A DNA stretch of 64,000 nt from Aureococcus anophagefferens (taxonomy: Eukaryota; Sar; Pelagophyceae; Pelagomonadales; Pelagomonadaceae). The DNA lies in assembly GCF_000186865.1 (NCBI RefSeq), contig NW_008705568.1:645513-709512 (forward strand), written 5' to 3'. Each line of letters opens with the position of its first letter. The stretch's first letter is position 1. A program made the translations under genes and the position numbers. Shown here piece by piece: positions 55,787 to 64,000 of this stretch. The notes beneath the pieces were generated by a model, which saw only the letters and a list, made by a program, of their open reading frames with translations, ran no database searches and had not been told where the DNA came from.

Positions 55787-58700
55787 CTAGAGGTCCCGGG
55801 GCACGTCCTTGGCCATGGGGTTTTGGCTGGTGAATTCGGATACGGGCCGGTTCCACCGGAGCGCGCCTCGAGGAGCGCCCTTGGAGGAGCAGCCGACGTA
55901 GGCGACGAGGCCGCCGAGGAGGGCGAGCACGGCGGCGCCGACGCCCGCGACGACGACGGCGGGGAATCCCGCGTCCTCCGCGCCGTCGTCGTCGCCGTCG
56001 GATTCCGTCGTCGTCGCGGCCGCGGTCGCGTCCGACTTTGCGGTCATCGTCACGCTCTCGAAGACGTCGGCGGCGCTCGCCGCCGCGGCGGCGGCGACCA
56101 CGGCCGTGTCGACGTCGTCGCCCGTCGCCGCCGCGAGCGCGTCGACGCAGAGCTGGGCCGTGTCCGCCGTCGCGGACCGGATCGCGTAGGCGACCGAGAC
56201 GGCCGCGGTATCGCCGCCGCCCTCCTCGTCGCACGGCGTCCACGCGCAGACTTTGCCGGGGTCGCCCAGCACCTCCGCGGCGTTCGCGCAGTCGTCCGCG
56301 GTGTACAAGTTGCCGCACCCGGCGTCGCCGTCGCACGGCTCGCACTCGTCGAGGCGCCGGCGGGCGGCGGCGGCGAAGGACGTAATCGACACGTCTTCCG
56401 GCGGCACGCCCGCGACGCCCGCGATGGCGGCGACGAACACGTCCTCGTGCGCGGCCGCGTCCTCGACCGAGACGCCCGCGAAGGCCATCGTGCCCGCGAC
56501 CTCGTAGGTGGGCGCCATCGGCGCGGCCGTGGGCCGGGGCGACGGGGGCGGCGGGCTCGAGGGACACGCGAAGCCGCAGTCCTCGCCCAAATACGTGAGC
56601 GCCATGTAGTCCATGGAGCAGACGTAGTAGGCCTCGAACTCCGACGCGCAGGGGCCGAACTGCACGCCCTGGCCGCAGCCCACGTCGACCTCGGCCTGCA
56701 TCGACGCGCACGTCGGGAGGCCGCCGGCGGCGCCGTCGTCCGCGGCGGCGCCGTCGTCGTCGAAGGAGCCCGGGTCCACGCCCGCGGCCACGACGCACGC
56801 GTAGAGGTCGTTGAAGACGGTGTCGGCCGCGAGGTCTCCCGACAATCCGCCGCAGGCCGCCGTCGGGTCAAAGTCGGGGCCGTCGTCGTCGTCGCGGGGA
56901 AACGCGTCGTCGTCGCAGCCGCCGAGCCAGTAGCACGTCGCCCCGTCCGTCGCCACGGCGTAGAGGCACGACGACTCGCTATCGAAGGCGCCGCAGCCGT
57001 CGCCGCCCACGCACGCGGCGTGGCGCGGGTCGCAGGGCGTCGGGACGGGCGACGCGAGCGACGGCCCGGGCGTCGTCGGCGGGGGCGTGGGATCCGCGGT
57101 GCCCGGTGACGGCGCGGGCGTCGTCGGCGAGGGCGTGGGATCCGCGGTGCCCGGCGACGGCGCGGGCGTCGTCGGCGAGGGCGTGGGATCCGCGGTGCCC
57201 GGCGACAGCGCGGGCGTCGTCGGCGAGGGCGTGGGATCCGCGGTGCCCGGCGACGGCGCGGGCGTCGTCGGCGACGGCGTGGGCGGAGGCGTCGTCTCGG
57301 GGGTGCCGGGCGACGGCGCCGCGGTCGTCGGCGACGGCACCGTCGGTTCCGGGATGTTCTCGTAGTAGTTGAGGACGCCGTCGTATTCGCCCACGACGAG
57401 GTCGAGGTCGCCGTCGCCGTCGACGTCGACGAGCGCGGGCGCGCTCCAGCTACCGACGTCGATGATGTCGAAGGAGCTGGAGATGGGGGTGACGGCCGCG
57501 TAGCTCGGCGACGCCGCGGACCCGACGTTCTCGTAGTAGTAGAGGGCGCCGACGTATGTGCCCACGACGAGGTCGAGGTCGCCGTCGCCGTCGAGATCGA
57601 CGAGCGCGGGCTTGCTGTCGGAACCGACGTCGATGCCGTCGAAGGGGTTCGCGCTGCCGGTCCTGGCCGCGTAGCTCGGCGACGTCGCGGACCCGACGTT
57701 CTCGTAGTAGTAGAGGGCGCCGTACATTTCGCCCACGACGAGGTCGAGGTCGCCGTCGCCGTCGACGTCGGCGAGCGCGGGCGCGCTGTTGGAACCGACG
57801 TCGATGCCGTCGAAGGGGTTCGCGCTGCCGGTCCTGGCCGCGTAGCTCGGCGACGTCGCGGAGCCGACGTTCTCGAAGTAGTAGAGGGTGCCGTACATTT
57901 CGCCCACGACGAGGTCGAGGTCGCCGTCGCCGTCGACGTCGGCGAGCGCGGGCGCGCTGTAAAGACCAACGTCGATGCCGTCGAAGGGGTTCGCGCTGCC
58001 CGTGACGGCCACGTAGCTCGGCGTCGCCGCGGACCCGACGTTCTCGTAGTAGTAGAGGGCGCCTAAGTCTTCGCCCACGACGAGGTCGAGGTCGCCGTCG
58101 CCGTCGAGGTCAACGAACCTGGGCGTGCTGAAGTAACCGACGTTGATGCCGTCGAAGGGGTTCGCGCTGCCGTCGACGAAATGAGGGGGCAGGGGCGACG
58201 GCGTGGGCAGAGGCGGCTTCGACGGCGCCGCGGTCGTCGGCGACGGCACCGGCGCGGGCGGAGGCGTCTTCGACGGCGCCGCGGTCGTCGGCGCGGCCGT
58301 CGGCGGTTCCAGGATGTTCTCATAGTAGTCGAGGGTGCCGTCGTTGTTGCCCAGGACGAGGTCGAGGTCGCCGTCGCCGTCGCCGTCGACGAACGCGGGC
58401 GCGGGGTAGTCATCGACTTCGATGCCGTGATGCCGTCGAAGGGGCTCGCGCTGCCGGTGACGGCCGCGAAGGTCGGCAACGAGGCGGACCCGACGTTCTC
58501 GTAGTAGTAGAGGACGCCGTCCCTTTCGCCCACGACGAGGTCAAGGTCGCCGTCGCCGTCGAGGTCGACGAACGCGGGCCTGCTGGAGGAATCGACGTCG
58601 ATGCCGTCGAAGGGGCTCGTGCTGCCGGTGACGGCCGCGAAGCTCGGCGACGCCGCGGACCCGACGTTCTCGTAGTAGTTGAGGACGCCGTCCCATTCGC

Positions 58701-59268
58701 CCACGACGAGGTCGAGGTCGCCGTCGCCGTCGACGTCGGCGAGCGCGGGCGCGCTGAGGTCACCGACGTCGATCCCGTCGAAGGGGCTCGCGGCGCCGGC
58801 GACGGTCGCGAAGGTCGGCGACGTCGCGGACCCGACGTTCTCGAAGTAGTAGAGGGCGCCGTCGAGTGCGCCCACGACGAGGTCGAGGTCGCCGTCGCCG
58901 TCGACGTCGCCGAGCGCGGGCGCGCTGTAGCCATTCCAGATGTCGATGTCATCGAAGGGGTTCTCGTTGCCGGTCCTGGCCTCGTAGCTCGGCAACGTCG
59001 CGGACCCGACGTTCTCGTAGTAGTTGAGGGTGCCGTCCTGCTCGCCCACGACGAGGTCGAGGTCGCCGTCGCCGTCGAGATCAACGAACCTGGGCGTGCT
59101 GTAGGAACCGACGTCGATGCCGTCGAAGGGGTTCGCGCTGCCGTCGACGAAACGAGGGGCCACGGCCGACGGCGCGGGCGCGGCGACGGCCCGCAGGAGC
59201 GCGGCGGCGGCCAGGAGACGCGTCCGCGTCGTCGCGACGGGCTGCCGCGCGGCTGTTCTGGTTCCCAT
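55787..59268 (-). CDS. Second FG-GAP-repeat surface protein, disrupted by an 8-bp duplication
   Basis: From the ATG at 59268: a signal peptide (TRLLAAAALLRAVAAPA), then ten FG-GAP/VCBS-like repeats (about 54 residues, DVDGDGDLDLVVGE.DG.L.YYENVGSA). A Pro/Thr/Ser minisatellite region follows, then a Cys-rich region, an SEA-like block with VSVAYAIRSATADTAQL, and a C-terminal membrane helix (VVVAGVGAAVLALLGGLVAY) with a short tail. The reading frame breaks at about 58425-58440, where ACGGCATC occurs twice in tandem; removing one copy restores continuity (FDGIEVDDYPAPAF). Either an assembly error or a true null. Likely an adhesin-type calcium-binding surface protein. Confidence 0.75.
57087..57278. 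repeat. 48-bp minisatellite, four copies
   Basis: Units starting GTGGGATCCGCGGTGCCCGG at 57087, 57135, 57183 and 57231 encode 16-residue PTPSPTTPAPSPGTAD blocks in the stalk of the FG-GAP protein. Confidence 0.9.
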
Positions 59269-59418
59269 CGATCGTGTGGTGGCGACTGGATCGCAGGCAA
59301 CGACACCGTCGGCCTAGCTCATCCGGCCGCAACAATTGTTGCAACAGCGCGCGGCCTCTGCGAGGTGGGGCTGCTCTGCGAAACGTCGGCGCCGCCGCCG
59401 GCGCCTGCGTGAAGCACC

Positions 59419-60117
59419 ATGGGGGCGGAGGAGAAGGACGGCGAGGGCCCGCCGTCGCCGGCGAAGGTCGTCGTGAGCCGCACGTCGCGCCATCCCTTTG
59501 TGATGAACCTGAGCTTCCTGGAGATCTCGCACCTGCGGGACCTGCCGGCGAAGCTCAACATCGTCGCCCCGCCGAAGGAGCGCGAGGAGAAGGGCGAGGG
59601 CGGCGAGAAGCACGCCCACGAGAAGCACGCGCCGCGGAAGCGGCGGCTCAAGTGCTGCAGCGTGCGGCTGTCGAACAACCACATCACGTCCGTCGAGGGC
59701 GTCGAGGGCGACGAGGGGTCGCGGCTGTCGACGGCGCTCGCCGACGTCTGCGCCGACATCAACGCCCTGCGCTGGATCGACGTGAGCTTCAACCAGATTT
59801 CGAGGATCGGCGACGCCTTCGCGCACTTTCCGCACGTCACCGTGCTCTATTTGCACGCGAACAACATCGCGTCGCTGAGCCAGGTCAAGGCCCTCGGCGA
59901 GCTCAAGGAGCTCCGGTCCCTGACGCTCCACGGCAACCCCATCGAGGACAAGAAGCACTACCGCACCTTCGTGATCCACACGATCCCCACGCTCACGCAG
60001 CTCGACTTCTCCACGATCACGCGCCAGGACCGCGAGACGGCCGCCGCCTGGGCCCTCACCTTCCGCAACAAGCTCGCGGGGCGGCCCTCGAACGAGGACG
60101 ACGTCGGCGCGTTCTGA
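59419..60117 (+). CDS. LRRC51: LRRC51-like leucine-rich-repeat protein
   Basis: 232 residues. A Lys/Glu-rich insert (REEKGEGGEKHAHEKHAPRK) follows LSFLEISHLRDLP. Leucine-rich repeats then run LRWIDVSFNQISRIGDAFAH, VTVLYLHANNIASLSQVKAL and LRSLTLHGNPIEDKKHYRTF. The cap DFSTITRQDRETAAAWAL matches LRRC51 closely. In animals and protists LRRC51 is associated with ciliary proteins, so the gene may reflect a flagellate stage; that is inference. The start ATG at 59419 lies 150 bp from the divergent FG-GAP gene. Confidence 0.85.
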   Translation: MGAEEKDGEGPPSPAKVVVSRTSRHPFVMNLSFLEISHLRDLPAKLNIVAPPKEREEKGEGGEKHAHEKHAPRKRRLKCCSVRLSNNHITSVEGVEGDEGSRLSTALADVCADINALRWIDVSFNQISRIGDAFAHFPHVTVLYLHANNIASLSQVKALGELKELRSLTLHGNPIEDKKHYRTFVIHTIPTLTQLDFSTITRQDRETAAAWALTFRNKLAGRPSNEDDVGAF

Positions 60118-60259
60118 TGGGGGGGCGTGGTAAGTTCCGTGGACTGCCGTGTAAGAAGTTCAACCTGTGGATGAGCTCGCATGCTGCAGTGGCATCGCTT
60201 CGCCAAGTGGCTGCTCAGCTTTGCCGCCGCGTCGTGCTTCGCGGACGCGAGCGCCGGCC

Positions 60260-62872
60260 ATGGAGGCGCCGAAGCGCGTCTACGACGCCCTGGACGCCGG
60301 CAACTACAAGCAGGCGCTCAAGCTCTGCGAGAAGAACGAGCGCAACCCCGTGCTCGTCGCGCTCAAGGCGTTGACGCTGCAGCGCCTGGGCCGCCGCGAC
60401 GAGGCGGACCGCACCTGCAGCCTGATTTTAGCGAGAGGCGTCGCGAACGACGACAACGTGCTCACGCCTTTGACGATGACGCTCAACGCGCTCAAGCGCT
60501 ACGGCGACGCGACGAAAGTCTGGACCGACGCCTTCGAGGGCCGGCCCGACGAGGAGCACCTCGGCCGCGAGCTCGCCAAGGCGCACCTCAAGGAGGGCGC
60601 CTTCGGGAAGCTTCGGACCACGGCGCAGGCGCTCTACAAAGGCACGAAAAAGGCCGAGTACCTCTGGTGGTGCGGCGCGGCGGGCGTCCTCGAGCACCGC
60701 TTCGGCGGCCCCGCGGGCGCCCTCGGCCTGAAGCTCGGCGAGAAGCTCGCGGCCAAGGCCCTGGGGTTCCGGGGAGGCTGCAAGGGCGCGTCCGCCGAGG
60801 AGCTGGAGCTCGTCGGCGCGCTGCGGCGCGAGGCGGGCGACGAAAAGGGCGCCGTCGACGCCGTCGCCGACGCGCTCCAGGCCGACAGCGACGCGGCGCC
60901 GGGGGGCGGGCCGGGCGTGCTCCGGCGGCCCGAGGCGGGCGACCTCCGGCGCGCCGAGGCGCGCGGGCTGCTGGCGTCGGGCGGCGCCGCCGCCGCGGCG
61001 GCCAAGTTCTGGGAGCTCGTCGAGCGCGACCGCGAGGACTGGGACGCGCTCGAGGGCTTCGTCGTGGCGTCGCGGCGCGCCGGAAACGACCCGCGGCCCG
61101 CGCTCGGCGGCCTCGACGGCGGCGGGCGCGGCCCCGCGTTGGCGCTCCTCGAGGCCGCGCGCCTCGACGCGCTCGACGGGTCCGGCGGCGACGAGCTCGA
61201 GGCGCGCGTCGCGGCCTACGAGAAGACCTGGGGCGGGTCGCCGTCGTGCTTCGAGGACCTCGAGGTCCACGCCGCCGCGCTCGTCGACTTGGACGTCGCG
61301 AGCGTCGCGGGCGTCACCTTGGAGGAGGCGGCGCCCGCGGACGCGCGGCGCCGGGCGACGCGCGGCAAGCTCGCGCGCTTCCGCCGCGCGGCGCCGCCGG
61401 CACCGGACGCGTCCCTGGCGGCGGCCGAGGCCTTCCGGACCGCCGCGCGCGCGTGCGACGACGCGGGGACGGCGCGGGACCTCGACCTGCTGTGCGCGTA
61501 CGCGCTCCGCGACGTCGGCACGACGGCGGCGACGCTGACGGCCTGCCGCGTGCTCGGCGAGGCCCACGCGCGCGACGAGGCGGCCGCGGGCGTCGCGCTG
61601 GCCTACGTCGACGCGCTCGCGGCCGTCGGCGCGGGCGAGGCCGCGCTCCGCGTCTACGGGAAGCTCGGCGTGAAGCAGATCCAGCTCGACTCGCTGGGCT
61701 ACCTGCTCTGGCCCTGGACGTCCCACTTCGGCTTCTTCACGGAGCTGAAACTCCACTGCCGCAACATCCTCCACCTCCACGAGACCGCGCGGCGCGACGC
61801 GGACGAGTTCGCGTTCCGCGCGCTGGCGCACGGCAACTTCGCGCGCTGCGTCGAGCTCCAGACCTTCCAGCGGCGCCGCCTCGACGCGTCGGCGACGCGC
61901 CACCTCGCGCGCGCGGAGCTCTTCACGACGGAGCTCGTGCTGCATCTGCACGCGCCGTCGGACGCGCGCCAGTTCTTCGAGGGCTACGAGGCGGACGCGC
62001 CGCCGTTGGCGCTCGCGGCGACGGCGGCGAGCTTCGAGGCCGCGAGCGTCAACTGCGACTTCCGCGTGCGCGACGCCTGGCGAGAGGGACGTTCCAAGGA
62101 CGCGGCCGCGCGGGCCGGCGAGACGCTGCGGAAGCAGATCGGCGCCGCGGCGGCGACGCGCGACCTCGTCCGGGCCCTCGTCGTCGACCGGAAGGCGCCG
62201 CCGCCGGAGACCCTCGCCGCCCTGCGCGCCCACGTCGCGGGGACCGACGGCGGCGCGCGGCGCGCCGACCCGGCGTCGCACGAGGCGGGTCGCCGGAGCC
62301 CGTGGCTCGCGCACGCCGCGGCGGACGACGCGTGGGCCGCGGCGGCCCGGGCCTACGAGGCGGCCGCGGCGGCCCTCGGCGGCGCGACCGACGGCGCGGC
62401 GCTCGACGCGCTCACGGCCGCGCTGGACGCCTGCGCGGCGCGCGTCGCGGCCGGCGGCGGCGACGGCGTCGACGCGGTCGCGGAGAGCATCACGACGGCG
62501 GCCGTCGTCCTCCACCGCGCGGTCGCCCCGGCCTGCGTCGTCCTCCTGAGTCTGGACGAGGGCGACGGCGGCAAGAAGGCCAAGGGCAAGAAGAAGAAGA
62601 AGGGCGGCGGCGACGCGACGCCCGCGCGCGCCGCGCTCGACGGCGCGCTCGCGGCTTTGGCCGCGCTGCTCCGCGCCGCGAGAACCGCGCTCCGCGCGCT
62701 CCTCTCCGCCGCCGACGACGGCCCGCCGGCGCTGCCTCCGTCGCTCCTCGCGGGCCTCGACGACGGCGCCCTCGCCGAGGCCCTCCGGTCGTCGCGGAAG
62801 ATCTCCCTGGACCGGCTCCTCGAGGTCGCGGCCGCGAAGCTCGCGGCGCTCCAGGCCGCGGGCGTCAAGTGA
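60260..62872 (+). CDS. NAA25: NAA25-like auxiliary subunit of NatB N-terminal acetyltransferase
   Basis: 870 residues, one exon. N-terminal TPR-like helices (RVYDALDAGNYKQALKLCEK, VLVALKALTLQRLGRRDEAD) match the NAA25/MDM20 opening. The central KQIQLDSLGYLLWPW is the family signature. The Ala-rich C-terminal half contains a Lys cluster (KKAKGKKKKKGGGD). NAA25 anchors NAA20 at the ribosome and together they acetylate nascent Met-Asp/Glu/Asn/Gln termini. The ATG at 60260 (MEAPKRVYDAL) is preferred; there is no upstream in-frame ATG, only GTG. Confidence 0.82.
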   Translation: MEAPKRVYDALDAGNYKQALKLCEKNERNPVLVALKALTLQRLGRRDEADRTCSLILARGVANDDNVLTPLTMTLNALKRYGDATKVWTDAFEGRPDEEHLGRELAKAHLKEGAFGKLRTTAQALYKGTKKAEYLWWCGAAGVLEHRFGGPAGALGLKLGEKLAAKALGFRGGCKGASAEELELVGALRREAGDEKGAVDAVADALQADSDAAPGGGPGVLRRPEAGDLRRAEARGLLASGGAAAAAAKFWELVERDREDWDALEGFVVASRRAGNDPRPALGGLDGGGRGPALALLEAARLDALDGSGGDELEARVAAYEKTWGGSPSCFEDLEVHAAALVDLDVASVAGVTLEEAAPADARRRATRGKLARFRRAAPPAPDASLAAAEAFRTAARACDDAGTARDLDLLCAYALRDVGTTAATLTACRVLGEAHARDEAAAGVALAYVDALAAVGAGEAALRVYGKLGVKQIQLDSLGYLLWPWTSHFGFFTELKLHCRNILHLHETARRDADEFAFRALAHGNFARCVELQTFQRRRLDASATRHLARAELFTTELVLHLHAPSDARQFFEGYEADAPPLALAATAASFEAASVNCDFRVRDAWREGRSKDAAARAGETLRKQIGAAAATRDLVRALVVDRKAPPPETLAALRAHVAGTDGGARRADPASHEAGRRSPWLAHAAADDAWAAAARAYEAAAAALGGATDGAALDALTAALDACAARVAAGGGDGVDAVAESITTAAVVLHRAVAPACVVLLSLDEGDGGKKAKGKKKKKGGGDATPARAALDGALAALAALLRAARTALRALLSAADDGPPALPPSLLAGLDDGALAEALRSSRKISLDRLLEVAAAKLAALQAAGVK

Positions 62873-62892
62873 GGCTCGGTTTCTAACGAAGG

Positions 62893-63975
62893 TTAACGGC
62901 CGACCTCGTCCTCGAGCGAGTCGGGGTCGCGGACGATGTTGAGGAGCGCCTGGTAGGAGCCCAACGCGCCGCCGACGACGCCGACGGCCAAGAACGCGAC
63001 GTCCGCCGGGAGCTCGAAGGGCCGCTTCTCCCGCGGGCAGCGCCGGTTGATGATCGCCGGCGCCACGAGGCTCAGGATGCTGCCCGTCACGGCGCCGAGC
63101 AGCGCGATGAGGGCGCCGAGGTCCGGCACGGCGATGGCCGCGACGAAGACGAGGAACACGATGAGCAGGCGGAACGCGGCCCGCTTCGGCGGCATGGTCG
63201 CTCGCTTCCCCTCGGCCTCGGGCACGGCGTCGCCGGCCTTGGATTCCTCCGCGACGTCGTCGTCGCCGGCGTCGTCGCCGTCGATGGCGACGTCCTCGAG
63301 GTCGCCGAAGTCGTCGCCGTCCGCCGCCTCCTCCGTATGCAGGGGATTCTCCACGGCGCCGACCGTGACCATCTCCACGACGACGCCGTCGTCCTGCGCC
63401 TCGACGGCCTCGAAGGACCGCTTCTCGAAGCGCTTGTGCGTCGCCAGGAAGAAGTGGCCCTCGAGGAGCTCGATCGCCGGAAATAATTGCACGGGAAACG
63501 TGAAGATCACGGCGACGACGCAGGCGATGTTCGCGGCCACGGGCCCCGCCGTCGCGACAAAGCCCGCGCGGCCCTCCTGGGCCGCGATCTCCGCCGTGAT
63601 CGAGCCCGACGACACCGCGGGCCACGCGACGTAGCACACCGCGCCGACGGACGCGTAGGCGACGGTCACGACGCCCATGCCCAGGTAGAGCACGGGGAAG
63701 ACGTCGGCCTTGTGCTTGAGCGCGTTCTCCACGGGCAGCATGGAGCAGACGCCCTCGAAGGAGTAGACGACCGTGCCGAAGAAGAGCGGCAGCGTCGCCG
63801 GCTTCGAGACCGCGAACCCGGGCTCGTCCGCGGCGCCGATCTCCGCCGCGGCGGCGAATAAAACGATGCCGATGGCGAAGAAGATGAGCGCGTTCGCCAG
63901 GGCGGCGTAGGGCGCGATGGTCTTGACGTCCCGCAGCAGCGCGAGGCCGTAGTAGATGGGAAACACGGTGACCAT
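62893..63975 (-). CDS. Amino acid/auxin permease (AAAP/SLC36-38) transporter, N-terminal part outside window
   Basis: 360 residues seen. FPIYYGLALLRDVKTIAPYA, LPLFFGTVVYSFEGVCSMLP and VENALKHKADVFP match the middle of AAAP carriers; about seven membrane segments are present. A long acidic cytosolic loop (DDFGDLEDVAIDGDDAGDDD) splits the last helices. The first three or four helices of the family are missing and the frame stays open to the window edge, so the displayed Met is internal or the upstream exon lies past 64000. It would move amino acids with protons or sodium across a membrane. Confidence 0.75.
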   Translation of the reverse strand: MVTVFPIYYGLALLRDVKTIAPYAALANALIFFAIGIVLFAAAAEIGAADEPGFAVSKPATLPLFFGTVVYSFEGVCSMLPVENALKHKADVFPVLYLGMGVVTVAYASVGAVCYVAWPAVSSGSITAEIAAQEGRAGFVATAGPVAANIACVVAVIFTFPVQLFPAIELLEGHFFLATHKRFEKRSFEAVEAQDDGVVVEMVTVGAVENPLHTEEAADGDDFGDLEDVAIDGDDAGDDDVAEESKAGDAVPEAEGKRATMPPKRAAFRLLIVFLVFVAAIAVPDLGALIALLGAVTGSILSLVAPAIINRRCPREKRPFELPADVAFLAVGVVGGALGSYQALLNIVRDPDSLEDEVGR

Positions 63976-64000
63976 GAGCGCTCTACTACTTAACGTCCGC

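Overview
This is nuclear DNA of a microbial eukaryote, not a prokaryote. The evidence is spliceosomal introns inside conserved genes, WD40/SMU1, COQ4, NF-YB, NAA25, RGS and TRP-like channel genes, and bipartite plastid-type leaders. The sequence is very GC-rich and gene-dense, with about 40 genes on both strands and mostly under 300 bp between them. The decisive clue is a set of about 200-bp repeats that sit inside genes and behave as introns. They have inverted ends and 8-bp target duplications, as described for the introner elements of the pelagophyte Aureococcus. Aureococcus or a close pelagophyte (photosynthetic stramenopile) is the best inference. Two N gaps (20179-21066 and 33431-33480) and several single-base frame breaks show draft-quality assembly.

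Layout. 1-8.1 kb: partial ACOT9-like thioesterase, FSP1/AIF-like oxidoreductase, EF-3-like ABC-F ATPase, sulfotransferase-like protein, RGS-domain protein with two introners. 8.2-19.7 kb: SGNH hydrolase, PpnP-like nucleoside phosphorylase, PARG-like protein, PlsC acyltransferase, double hotdog protein, ecto-NTPDase (one introner), HAD phosphatase, tail-anchored coiled coil, plastid-type MFS carrier, tRNA-splicing endonuclease subunit. 19.7-27.7 kb: gapped AlkB-type dioxygenase, NodU-type carbamoyltransferase with three introners, membrane tyrosinase. 28-37.8 kb: a giant FG-GAP/Cys-rich/multispan protein with a RelA/SpoT-like tail, a monoglyceride-lipase-like gene lacking its nucleophile elbow, asparagine synthetase with two introners. 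37.8-50.6 kb: cupin-like protein, prolyl-hydroxylase-like enzyme, WW protein, SMU1 (one introner), CRAL-TRIO protein, ankyrin/TRP channel, Cys-repeat protein, COQ4. 50.6-64 kb: NF-YB, PhyH-like dioxygenase, coiled-coil/Hint protein (one introner), second FG-GAP protein, LRRC51, NAA25, partial amino acid transporter.

The genes do not form a pathway; they are ordinary housekeeping, signalling and surface genes. What links them is the introner system: 11 copies in 7 genes. In every copy the element supplies the AG acceptor and the duplicated target supplies the donor (GT in six, GC in five). Two sub-families share a core but differ at their ends, and both orientations splice. In every case removing the predicted intron restores the conserved protein. 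A second recurring theme is short in-frame tandem duplication at gene ends.
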